Assembly: GCF_949987535.1 (NCBI RefSeq)
Contig: NC_080082.1
Location: 27,507,164-27,571,163 of the forward strand
Origin: Balaenoptera acutorostrata
Taxonomy: Eukaryota; Chordata; Mammalia; Artiodactyla; Balaenopteridae
Reading direction: 5' to 3'
Length of the DNA: 64,000 nt
The number at the start of each line of letters is the position of its first letter. Within the stretch, counting starts at the first letter, position 1. Positions 1 through 9,632 of the stretch are shown one piece after another. The translations under genes and the position numbers were made by a program. The notes beneath the pieces are model-generated. The model was not told where the DNA came from, ran no database searches, and saw only the letters and a program-made list of their open reading frames with translations.

Positions 1-1690
1 CCATCAGGCAGACACCTACCATCCATTACACTTCTAGAAGGCAACAGGTGTGGAATCACTGAACAAAGGGGTCCCACAGAGAATATTACTAAGAAGTCAC
101 CCCTACACTATTTCTCTGTCTTCAGCTTCCCTTGGTTAAAGGCCATCTTGGTGGCCTGAAGACATAAGCTCTTTCCTGAGAGATTTATTTCACAATGTGG
201 GTCCCCAAGGGAACTTGCCACATGGTGTGGATGACATCGAAGGAGGTGGGTATGCTTGAGCCTTAATTAAGCAAGGCAATTCGTCCACCTCCGTGTAACT
301 CAGCTAAACGCTATTCTCTCGACAGATGCGTCTACAATAAGCCAAGACATTTTTTTCCTATGGTTTCTTTATTTTACTTGCAGCAGCAGAAAAGCCTTTT
401 TAAAACACAATGGTCTATGGATATAACAGTCTTTCCAAATGGAGTGAGGTTTTTCAATTTTTATTGATTTCTTTTAAAAATGCCTTAAAAAGTAGAGAGC
501 TTGATTATCCCTGCTGACTACACATGAACATGATGTATCGTGTTATATGGTGAGCTCTCCCTAAAAATCTTTAAAACGATCTAGAAATTCAGCCAGTAGA
601 ATCCTCTGAAATGTTGTTGATCGAGGGCTGAGCTGGCTCAAAACCTGAGAAAACACTGCCTGCACTGCTCAGTGACAGGACGAGAAGCACTTTACTTAGT
701 TGTTATCTGGTCTCTTGGATGAAGAAATGCGTGAACATAAAATGCTAAATTAGAAAATGACAGTGTCTTTTGAAAAGTTTTTTAAATGTTTTGCTCTTGA
801 ACCTAAGAGATAGCCAAGCGCCAAGGCCTCTTGTTCCCATTAAGATAAAGCCACTCTCCCGGAACGACCGTTTGTCATCTCTCCCTCCAGTGACCCCGCC
901 AACGGCGGCTTTTAACACTGGTTTCTGTCTTTCTTCAAGCACCAAAATGCCTCCTCACCACACCTGAATCTATTCATTGCCCCTGAATCTATACTTTTTA
1001 GCTCCTCATCTGCTTTCTGCATCCAAAGAAACCGTCTTCAGGGAAGAATTTTAGTTGCCAAAAGGGAGCCATGCAAATCATGTGAGAAGGCATGCAAATC
1101 ATGTGAGAATCCAAGAAACTTCTCTCTCAAGGGTGATACAGGAGCAGAGACTGTCATAAAGATACAAACCTCTGGGCTTTTTTCTTTTTTTTTAATTGGC
1201 CATAGGTGGGAGATGTTTGCAAGGATTAGCTGGTTCCCTGTGCTCCCTTTACGCATTCTGAAACAGTAGCAGTTCCCAGGCACTATTTTCAGAGCTCCGC
1301 TGACATTTGGTAATAATGTTAGGGTAGAAAGCCGTGCTCATTTTAAACTCATTTAGATACAAAGAAAATTAGCTAGTATGCGCCAGAAGTGAAAGGGGAG
1401 AATATCAAGTTACTGCCGTCAGACAGACAAAGGAGAAGTTTTAAGTAAAATGAAAGAGGCCTTTTCCCATCAGATGCAAGTACTGGGGAAAAAGTGAAAA
1501 TTTCAGGTGAAAAGCAAATACTCTGTCCCTTCTTAACTAGCTCACCAGCAGCTTGCTCCTGTGCAAGCCCTACTAGGCCCCTAGTTGGCCCCAGTTATGC
1601 AGCCCAATGCAACGACGCCTTTCTAATAAGCCTACCTTCTGAAATGAATATAGGGAAGAATCTAATGCTGTTTTGCTTCCCAAAATTGCT
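1..1690. other. Intergenic DNA downstream of GINS3, no gene seen
   Basis: No recognisable exon, RNA gene or confident repeat was found here. Open frames are short and lack family resemblance. The only structured feature is the tandem octamer pair annotated separately at 1071-1099. In human, NDRG4 lies on this side of GINS3 at some distance; nothing here looks like one of its exons. Confidence 0.5.
1071..1099 (+). promoter_or_regulatory. Tandem octamer (ATGCAAAT) pair
   Basis: Two perfect ATGCAAAT octamers (1071-1078 and 1092-1099) lie in the same orientation within a 21-bp unit repeated almost exactly twice. The octamer is the POU/Oct-factor site in many enhancers. The 21-bp spacing is two helical turns, so both sites would face the same side of the DNA. 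Function is inferred from the motif alone; the duplication itself is seen directly. Confidence 0.4.
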
Positions 1691-1699
1691 CTAAAAAAT

Positions 1700-1925
1700 T
1701 ATTGCTCCCTAAATGCAACATAGAACTTTGGATTGGATTCTAGAACAGTAAAAGGACATTGGTGAAATCTGACTAAAGCCTGTGGCTTAGTCAGTAATAC
1801 TTGATAAACGTACCATGATTACATAAGACGTTAGGGAAAGCTGGGTGAAGGATATAGGGGAACTCTCTGTACTATCTTTACAACTATTCTACAAATCTGA
1901 AATTATTTCCAAATAAAAAAGTGTA
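1700..1925 (+). repeat. Old L1 (L1M-type) 3' end
   Basis: The stretch ending 'ctgaaattatttccaaata' followed by an A-rich tail, with 'gaactctctgtactatctttacaa' type sequence before it, resembles 3' ends of old mammalian L1M elements. Recognised from memory; divergence is high and the subfamily is not assigned. Confidence 0.55.
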
Positions 1926-2006
1926 ACGAAATGATGCCCCTTGAGTTGACTTCACTCTGATCTCTGACAGATAGGAGGCCTCTGGCTTCTGGGCGTGGCC
2001 TTCTCC

Positions 2007-2241
2007 CTTTAGACCAGGGGTCCCCAACCCCTGGGCAGACTGGTACCGGTCCTGTTAGGAACCGGGCTGCACAGCAGGAGGTGAGCGGCGGGCAAGTGAG
2101 CGAAGCTTCACCTGTATTTACAGCTGCTCCCCATCACTCGCATTACCGCCTGAGACCCTACCCCGACCCTGTCCGTCGAAAAACTGTCTGCCACGAAACC
2201 GCTCCTTGGTGCCAAAAAGGTTGGGGACCGCTGCTTTAGAC
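2007..2241. mobile_element. hAT-type non-autonomous DNA transposon (MITE) with perfect 8-bp TSD
   Basis: The element spans 2015-2233. Its ends are near-perfect inverted repeats: 'caggggtccccaacc' at the left, and the complement of the right end reads 'cagcggtccccaacc' (one mismatch in 15). It is bracketed by identical 8-bp direct repeats 'ctttagac' at 2007-2014 and 2234-2241, the signature of hAT transposases. It is about 219 bp with no coding capacity, so it would have moved in trans. The internal sequence matches a common mammalian MER-type hAT repeat whose exact name I do not assign. Confidence 0.85.
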
Positions 2242-4595
2242 CACAACGCAGGCAAGAGGAGAGCACATCCAGGAAGGAGAATGCTTCTCTCGTGTCCTAG
2301 AGGAAGGCTGCTTGGAAAGCAAGCCGCGTCTGACTATGTCTGATTGTACCGTGTCTCCTTTGATTAGCGAGGCAGAAAGGCACAAGCCTGGAGAAATCAA
2401 CAAAACGATCTCAAACAAAAGCATGCTAGGCCTGTCACATGTGTTAATCATTTGCTCTCGGAAGAGGGTAACTTTGTATTTTCTCAGACTTGCCCTTGAT
2501 TCACTATACATTTTATTCACTACTCATTAATGACGGGAGATTTATTGTTCATTCAAAATGCCACTATCAAGAGTTAGCAAGAGAATTCCAAATTTTAGGC
2601 ACTTTTCTTTAGGTTCAGGGCATTTAGTTGTCTTTTAAAAATTGTTTCTATGTGTAATCAATATTAAGATTTTCAGCTTACCTATATTAGATAAGGACTG
2701 TTGAAATTAAGGTTCTTGGAGTAATTCTTATAGTTTAAGCAACTATCCTGTATTTTGTGCCACAAGTTACTTCAAGTATACATTTTTCTCTTGAACACAA
2801 AGATACCTACTTTCAGAAATGTACGTACGGCCTCTGCAATTATTTTCTTTTGCCAAGATCAGTGTAAAATATTATATTTTCACTTAAACACCATTGTTCC
2901 AGATGGCGTAAAGATGAAGAGCTCTCCAGGAATTTCTTGAAGGATGGTGGAACAGAAAGACTAAGAGCAGGACTTGACTTCTGTAGGAACTTGAGTGAGC
3001 TGCTCAATATTTCTGCATTCCAATTTCACTACATCAGACACAGTAGTCCAGAAACTTCTCAGGTCCAGTGGTGCTCAGAGATTAACAAGAAGCTCTATAA
3101 AATGTTCAGAAATCTCTTAGGCAGAGGTGAAATTTTTGTTTAAAATAAGGAACAAATTACTTCTGCTATGGAAGCTGTAAGAAAATTCAATACCAAACCA
3201 CTGGGGTAAAGATGGACTTTTTAACAAATGGTGCTGGTATGGCAGAGTGGCCTTTTTCTGACAAGGGAGGGTTTTAAGCAGAGAAGTAATAAGATCTGAT
3301 TTATTTTTGAACAAGACCACTGTGGCTGCTCTGGTGAGAAGAGTCTGAAGGCGGGGAAGGGTGAACGAATGCAGGGAAGGAGTTGGGAGGTGACCTCAAC
3401 CATCCCGGACAGGAGTGGAGGTGGGGAAGAGGCGGGCAGGTTCTGCCAATGACTTGAAGGTTGACCCAAAAGATGTAAGAGAAAGACGGCCAAGGAGGAC
3501 TCCTACGTTTCTGTCCTGAGCAGTAGGGAAGGATGTAGTTGTCAAAAAACAGAGATGAGAAAGATGATAGGAGAAGACTGTGAGAATAAGATTAGGGCCT
3601 CAGTTTCAGCCATGTGGGGTCAGATGTTGAAGTGGAATGTCAAGCAGGTGGTTGGCCGCAAGTCTGGAGTTGAAGGGAGGTCTGGCTGGAGATGGAATTT
3701 GGGAGTCATCAACGTATAGATGGTGGTATTTAAAACTTGACACTGGAGGGAGTCAGAATGGCTAGAAGAGATCCGAGGACTGACCACGGAGCCATCCAAA
3801 ACGCAGAGGTCAGGAGAGCGGGAAGAAATGACCTGGGAAACCAAAGCCTTGGCCCTTCCTCTCGGCAGCCCCACTTGTACCCCAGGGAAAAAGCCTGAAG
3901 ACAGTGAGGTCTTTTGTATGTACTTAAGACCAGAGTTACCTGGGAACAGAGCCTTTAAGGGGAAAGAGCACACATTCCCCCTTGTTTTTAAGAGTGATTT
4001 GGTATCTGAGCCAATTTGTTGACTTATTTTGAAAAATTCACCTCTTTGAAGGGACCAAGAGACTGATTTGGGGGAAGGTTGCTGGGGAGAGGGTTAGTAA
4101 CTGACAGCCTAGAAGGCAAATCTGTAATTGGAGATGGGCTTCGGAAGCTCCCTGTAATATAATTTATTCAAAATTTAAAATGGAATAAATTCTACACGTG
4201 CGTACCCACATATTCTTGGTATGTGCCTCTGAGCCAAATTTTTTTTTAATAAGAAAAAAAAAACGGCAGCAGCCTTAGGATTGACTTTAAAAACAAAGCT
4301 GTCTGTGAATCCAAAAGTTAAAAAATATGCTTTTCTCACTGACTATGAATCATCTCTGGGCCCCGGGCTATATGTAAGTGCTGTGACAGCAATGGAAGTC
4401 CCTCTTTCCGAGGACACGGCTCATCCCTATGGAGAATGTCCCCCATATTTATGAGTATTGTGCAAACAAAAGAGCAGTTGCTAAAACATGGATTTATTGG
4501 GGCATTATTGTCAAATACGATCAAAGACAAAATTCTGATAGCTTTGCCTGATCATCTGTAGTACTCGAGTTACAGAAATAGTACTTGTACAGAAT
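2242..4595. other. Intergenic stretch with one ancient unnamed repeat
   Basis: About 3250-3860 resembles an old dispersed mammalian repeat; a related copy appears near 15590-15990. Shared themes are a 'ttttaagcagagaagtaata' type block and a later 'tttgggagtcatcaacgtat' type block. I do not assign a family. The remainder shows no gene, RNA or clear repeat. Confidence 0.4.
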
Positions 4596-4599
4596 GTAT

Positions 4600-5908
4600 T
4601 CATGTGCAAAGTGGATCATTTATTTAGCACCAAAATAAAATTATAAAAACATCAGCTCCATCTTAAAACAGGCATTTAAAAAATATTTCTGACACTCTAA
4701 GTTTGCATCAAGACATCTGCACAATCCGGAGACCCAAATCCCACTGTAATTTCCAGCGACAAAGGCAATTTTCACTAGTTGTGGGAAGTTGGAAGGGGAG
4801 CCATGGTGTGAAGATAACTGCCCTTCGAAAAGTCCAGTGGGTCCCAGGGATGCTGTTTCCTACTCTGCCTGAGGTTTCCTCCTTGATCTCCAGGGAAAGA
4901 GTTTTGTGGTTGCTTAAACAGAGTCTCAGTAACTGGTCAGGAATCTGTTATATAATAATATTGCAAAACTTATTGAAGAGAAAAAAACCACGACCGAGGT
5001 CTCTTGCCCACTCACATCTGCCATGCTAAGCTTCTCAAACAGGGCTCTTCATAACCAGCAACCTGAAGCCCTGATTTCAATGTAATAAGGGCTGGTTAAC
5101 ACCCTTTAACAACTATTTTGCGATTCCAAACGACTCCCTGACAGCTTTCCTAGGGAGAGCATGGAATAACTGTGCGGGGGCTCTAAAGATCCAGAGGCAA
5201 AAACAAGCTCAGTTTAACCATTTCCCGCCTAGGCTGACTGTAGAGTTATGTGAAGTCCAGTTCATGAAGCCCTCCTCACAGAAGAGGAAAGCAATGTCTT
5301 CTCTTTAGTAAAAGCCTTGCCACTCACTGGGCTTTCCCTTTTCTTTCCTTATTCTTGGCGACTGTTTTTTGAAACTGGGTAACTCCCCACAGGCAGGTGG
5401 CAGGAGATATTTACAAGTAGAGCCAGCATCCTGGGGGTACTGTCCTTTGCGCAACCATGAGGAAGATGAAGCAATTAAGCTCAAGAGGACATTTTGTGAA
5501 CAGGCTAGGAAGGCCCATTTGTACCCGTCCTTTGGAGCTAGTGAAACTGGATATCTAAGGCTGTCCAAACTCCCAGGCACGAGGAGTCCCAGTTCCAACT
5601 CTATTGCGATATAGGTATTCATGATCCTTATTTATGAAGGACTTTGGTTTCTCCTTGGCTGTGGGTTCCTGGGCTAAGTAGGTCTGGTCTGTGGGTCAGC
5701 AGGTGGGATAGTCCTGGAAGGCTTACAGGGCCAGGGACATCCTCCAGCATGTTGTTTCTCCACCAGATGGCAGCACTCCCGACACTGCTGCAGGGAATAA
5801 GTCACAAGATGGGACATGATTCTGGCCCTATACAAGGTCAACTAGGCTCCTATCAAGGACACACAGAGGGATAAGTCTACAGAAAGCAATTCTGTGTTCT
5901 TCTGGCCT
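4600..5908 (-). other. GINS3: Probable GINS3 3'UTR with candidate poly(A) signal
   Basis: Downstream of the GINS3 stop, the first canonical AATAAA on the minus strand that I find is the complement of 4619-4624, giving a 3'UTR of about 1.3 kb. A second AATAAA lies at the complement of 4493-4498. No splice signal or repeat interrupts 4.6-5.9 kb. The exact cleavage site cannot be read from sequence; RNA data would decide between the two signals. Confidence 0.4.
5760..5775 (+). promoter_or_regulatory. CTCF-type motif in GINS3 3'UTR
   Basis: The 14-mer CCACCAGATGGCAG starting at 5760 matches the CTCF core CCASYAGRKGGCRS at every position and continues with CAC. It lies about 135 bp beyond the GINS3 stop codon, with the motif on the + strand, opposite to the gene. 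Binding is inferred from the motif, not shown. Confidence 0.55.
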
Positions 5909-6139
5909 TCAGTCTTCCATGTCAGTGAATTTTCTCTTCGTGTAGTTCTGAACCAGGTTGGAAGCTGTGATCTGAGACGCCTGCCCCTTCTCCCAACACT
6001 GAAAGTCATTCAGTCCTTTCTGCCCTGTTTGAAACAAGCCTCTCTCCATCTCATCTAGCCTGGCTACCAGCGCCGAAGTGTCTTCGTTGTAAGCATTCTG
6101 GGAGGAGTCCATGATGCGGCGGAAACGTCCAACAAACGT
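5909..6139 (-). CDS. GINS3: GINS3 exon 3 (C-terminal coding exon)
   Basis: This exon encodes the last 76 residues of GINS complex subunit 3 (PSF3), from TFVGRFRRIMDSSQ to the end KRKFTDMED and a TGA stop (complement of 5909-5911). The sequence is nearly identical to human GINS3 as I know it. The acceptor is canonical: a pyrimidine-rich tract ending cttcttcag directly precedes ACG, and phase 0 joins it to exon 2. In the known GINS structure this region belongs to the helical domain that packs against the other subunits (GINS1, GINS2, GINS4). The complex binds CDC45 and MCM2-7 to form the nuclear CMG helicase that unwinds DNA at replication forks. No frameshift or internal stop is present, so the gene looks functional. 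Confidence 0.97.
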   Translation of the reverse strand, partial: TFVGRFRRIMDSSQNAYNEDTSALVARLDEMERGLFQTGQKGLNDFQCWEKGQASQITASNLVQNYTKRKFTDMED

Positions 6140-6505
6140 CTGAAGAAGCGAGAGAGAGAAATCAGATACATTTTAATCCCTGAACATTTAAATGGCATGA
6201 AAGGCAAGAATCTGGTTGAGGACTTAGAGGAGGTCTGCGTCTCCTCTGCCACCTGTAATCAAGTATCTTATTTCCAGGACTTCCTGTTGGTCCCAACTCT
6301 TAGCAAGCAAATATGAAGAGCGACAGACAAGCCATATTTACGTGTATATATAATCAGCAAACACAGTCTAATTGTAGGCCGACCCGGAATAACAAGAAAC
6401 TGATTGTATAAATCATACACTCCCCGGGTAAGAGTAACATCTGGTGGCTGCCACGGCTGGCTCCTGAGACATGTGCAATGCCATAGGTTTTCACATCAAT
6501 AACTT

Positions 6506-6507
6506 GC
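6506..6507 (-). other. GINS3: GC splice donor of GINS3 intron 2
   Basis: After the last codon of exon 2 (CAG) the minus strand reads GCAAGT. CAG|GCAAGT is the usual strong form of the minor GC-AG intron class. Using GC keeps the reading frame into the conserved TFVGRFRRI of exon 3. The nearest GT, four bases further on, would add GCAA and break the frame. The partner acceptor at 6140-6141 is a normal AG, and intron 2 is 368 bp (6140-6507). Confidence 0.85.
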
Positions 6508-6741
6508 CTGCAGGAGAGACCGGGAGATGTCTGTGTTCTCTGGACTGTCAAAATGCAGGAGTTGGGAGCCAAACCCGTAGAAATGTGGCCCCATTTTGTG
6601 GAGGTCCACCACGTTGGCATCTGCACTGAACACGGTCCTCCAACCCTCCTGGTAGATCTTGGGAAGTTCCACAGAAAGGATCCGGCGCTTGTTGTCAAAA
6701 AGTCCTTTTGCCAGCCACAAGGGGAGTTCAAGCTTTGAGCC
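6508..6741 (-). CDS. GINS3: GINS3 exon 2 (central coding exon)
   Basis: It encodes 78 residues of GINS3, from GSKLELPLWLAKGLFDNKRR to ENTDISRSLLQ, matching the middle of the human protein with a few substitutions. The acceptor AG (6742-6743) directly precedes GGC. The exon is an exact multiple of three, so both flanking introns are phase 0. In the family this segment links the small N-terminal beta domain to the helical domain. Two things are odd. The donor is GC rather than GT, and a SINE with its duplication starts only 27 bases upstream of the exon in transcript order, so very little original intron remains for branch point and pyrimidine tract. Confidence 0.97.
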
Positions 6742-6767
6742 CTGTATCGCACAGGATTGTAGGTTTT

Positions 6768-7108
6768 AAAAACAAGTAACATGGGGCTTCCCTGGTGGCG
6801 CAGTGGTTGAGAATCTGCCTGCCAATGCAGGGGACATGGGTTCGAGCCCTGGTCTGGGAAGATCCCACATGCCACGGAGCAACTAGGCCCGTGAGCCACA
6901 AATGCTGAGCCTGCGCGTCTGGAGCGTGTGCTCCGCAACAAGAGAGGCCGCGATAGCGAGAGGCCCGCGCACCGCGATGAAGAGTGGCCCCCACTTGCTG
7001 CAACTAGAGAAAGCCCTCACACAGAAACGAAGACTCAACGCAACCAAAAATAAAAATAAATAAATTTTAAAAAACCCAAAAAACCAAAAACAAAAAAACA
7101 AGTAACAT
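6768..7108 (+). mobile_element. CHR-type SINE in GINS3 intron 1, close to exon 2
   Basis: The SINE body is 6783-7093. It begins 'ggggcttccctggtggcgc', has a tRNA-like head with B-box-like 'gggttcgagccc', a CHR body and an A-rich tail. It is flanked by identical 15-bp duplications 'aaaaacaagtaacat' at 6768-6782 and 7094-7108. It is antisense to GINS3. Its internal sequence is very close to the copy at 9298-9618, indicating a recently active subfamily. Confidence 0.92.
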
Positions 7109-7424
7109 AGTAGGAAATGTGTGTGACAAAAAGGAAATGCACATGGCCTGAGGGAATATCAATACCGCCTGTTCTCTTTAGGGGAATGACTGTCAAATAC
7201 AGAAGATGTAGTTGTGACTTGAAGAAATGAACTGTGTGGGCTGAAGTTTTATGTCATGATGGAATGGAGAGAGAAAAAGGATTTATATACCAAAAACAAA
7301 GTCGAGAACAAAAATGTGGCACAAAGGGAAAGTTTTCTAACTAACATAAATAAAAACTGTCCAATTGCAGACACTTCAGAGGTATAGTAAACATTTCTAC
7401 TTTCTTTGAAGATTCAACATCTAT

Positions 7425-7495
7425 TCCACATATGCACTGACTGAGTACCTACTATGTGCCAAGCACCTCTTTGGGTGCTGGGGAATATAAAGAAA
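7425..7495 (-). repeat. L2 3'-end fragment
   Basis: The text around 'gagtacctactatgtgccaa' followed by 'gggtgctggggaatataaag' matches the reversed 3' end of mammalian L2 LINEs. Ancient and short. Confidence 0.55.
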
Positions 7496-7889
7496 AATAG
7501 GGTCAGCCTGAGCTCAGGCTACAGCCCCTCCCCAGCCCACTAGGCAGCTTTAAAGATGACAGAAAAGGTAAATGTCTCTATTTTTTAAAGCCTTAACAGA
7601 ATTAGTAAATAGCTGAGGTGGCCACGATGCAAGCAGTTTCTGCAGCCCAAGCTGCAGAAACACTAAAATGAACATAGACAAGAATAGCACATGCAAGGGC
7701 CTGTTTTTACCTCAGAGGTCTGCAAAAAAGTAACATTTATTCTCCTAAAAACAAGCAGTTAAAAATTTGCAGAAGCTACAAATTGAAGCAATCAGCTCTA
7801 CATAAAACAGCTAGAAATTTAGCTAGCATTTTAATATCCCAATGAGAATCTGAAAAACGTTCTCCATTAAGATCATATGGACTCCACTT

Positions 7890-8130
7890 TTTTTAAAAAA
7901 ACACTTTATCCCTGTGCCTCATTTATTTTGTAATTAAGTTTGTACCTTTCAATCTCCCTCACCTATTTCACTCCTCCTGCTCCTCCCACCCCTCTAACAA
8001 CCATCTACTGGTTTGTTCTCTGTATCTGTGAGGCTGTTTCCATTTTGTTATGTTCGTTCACTTGTTTTGTTTTTTAGACTCCACATATAAGTAAAATCAT
8101 ACAGTATTTGTCTTTCTCTGAGTTTTTCTT
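7890..8130 (-). repeat. L1 3'-UTR fragment
   Basis: The pattern 'aaccatctactggtttgttc' followed by 'actccacatataagtaaaat' and 'catacagtatttgtctttct' is the reverse complement of the L1 3' terminal region. It lies in GINS3 intron 1. Confidence 0.7.
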
Positions 8131-9283
8131 AGAGGTTTTCTTTTTATATATACAAGACACATTAATCTGTTAAACTTGAAGACACAGTACAAAAAAAAAA
8201 CTTCAACTAACTCATCTGACAGTGCTGTTCTTACTCATGATGCCATTTTTTGTTGGTGTTGTTTTGTTTCCTAATAATAAAGCAGGAGACTTAGGGCTGT
8301 TGGGCTGATATATATTTGGGGGTCCCCCCTCCCCACCTCACCCACACACCACCAGGGTGAACAGGAGGAGGAGAAGGGAGGGCAGGGCCCACAGCAAAGT
8401 TTCATAATCTTGAATGCAAGAAGTTGAGAGAAACATCCAAAAAAAAAAAGGCAAGCGTAACTGGGTTAAGGAGGCAACAAAGGCACAAACTCTCACAGAG
8501 GAGAATTGCTGTTAAAGGTGGGGGTGGCTTTGAAGGGTGGGTGAGCAGAGCTTTTGGTAAACCTCACAGGACTGGGGAGAAAAATATTTGGTTCAAAGCT
8601 GCCCAAGCAGCCAGGACATGAGGGGTCAAGATCCAAGAAAGAAGAGAGAAAAGTAAAGTCCAATATTTGGCACTAAATATCAACAGTAATTAGGCACTGA
8701 CTTTAAAATAAATAAAAAATCAAATGGAAATTCCAGAGCTGAAAAATGCAATAACTGACCTTAAGAACTCACTAGATTAAGTCAAATTTAACAGGTTTAC
8801 CAGATATAACATAGACGAAGTGAGGATCATGAATTGGAAAAAATATCAGTAGAAAATAACCAGACTAAATCATGGAGAGAAAATACAGAAAAGAGCCTAA
8901 GAGGCATATGGAATATGGTTAAAAAAAAAAAAAAAAAGTCTAACATACATGTAATTTGAATCCCAGAAGGGGAGAAGGGATAGATTGAGGCAAAAGAAAT
9001 ATCTGGAGATAATGGCCACGAATTTTCCAAAATTAAAAGTAATATAAAATCACAGATTAAAGGAACATTATGAATACCAAGAAGAATAAATATTAATAAG
9101 ACCTCAACGAGGCACATCTTACTCAAATTGCTGAAAAACAAAGACACAGACAAAAGCAGCTGTTAGTGGAGGTGAGGAATATATTGCCTTTAAAGAAGAA
9201 ACAATAAGAGTTAAAGCTGACTACAAAGTGCTGACAGAAAATAACTGCTTACTGAAATTCTATATCGAGTGAAAATATCCTTT

Positions 9284-9632
9284 AAAAGCAAAGGTGAGGG
9301 GCTTCCCTGGTGGCGCAGTGGTTGAGAATCTGCCTGCCAATGCAGGGGACACGGGTTCGAGCCCTGGTCTGGGAAGATCCCACATGCCGCGGAGCAACTG
9401 GGCCCGTGAGCCACAACTACTGAGCCTGCGCATCTGGAGCCTGTGCTCCGCAACAAGAGAGGCCGCGATAGTGAAGAGGCCCGCGCACCGCGATGAAGAG
9501 TGGCCCCCGCTTGCCGCAGCTGGAGAAAGCCCTCGCACAGAGGCGAAGACCCAACACAGCCAAAAAGAAATATAAAAATAAAATAAATAAATAAAAGATT
9601 ACTATATTAAAAAAAAAAAAAAGCAAAGGTGA
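9284..9632 (+). mobile_element. CHR-type SINE with perfect TSD
   Basis: SINE body 9298-9618, flanked by identical 14-bp duplications 'aaaagcaaaggtga' (9284-9297 and 9619-9632). It has a tRNA-like head and an A-rich tail. It is very similar to the SINE at 6783-7093, in the same orientation, and antisense to GINS3. Confidence 0.92.

Noticed and set aside
6500..6507. Use of the GT four bases beyond the GC donor for GINS3 intron 2
   Set aside because: It would add four bases (GCAA) and shift the frame out of the highly conserved exon 3 protein sequence.
6783..6860. tRNA gene suggested by A- and B-box-like sequence
   Set aside because: This is the tRNA-derived head of a CHR SINE; the same applies to the other SINE copies in the window.
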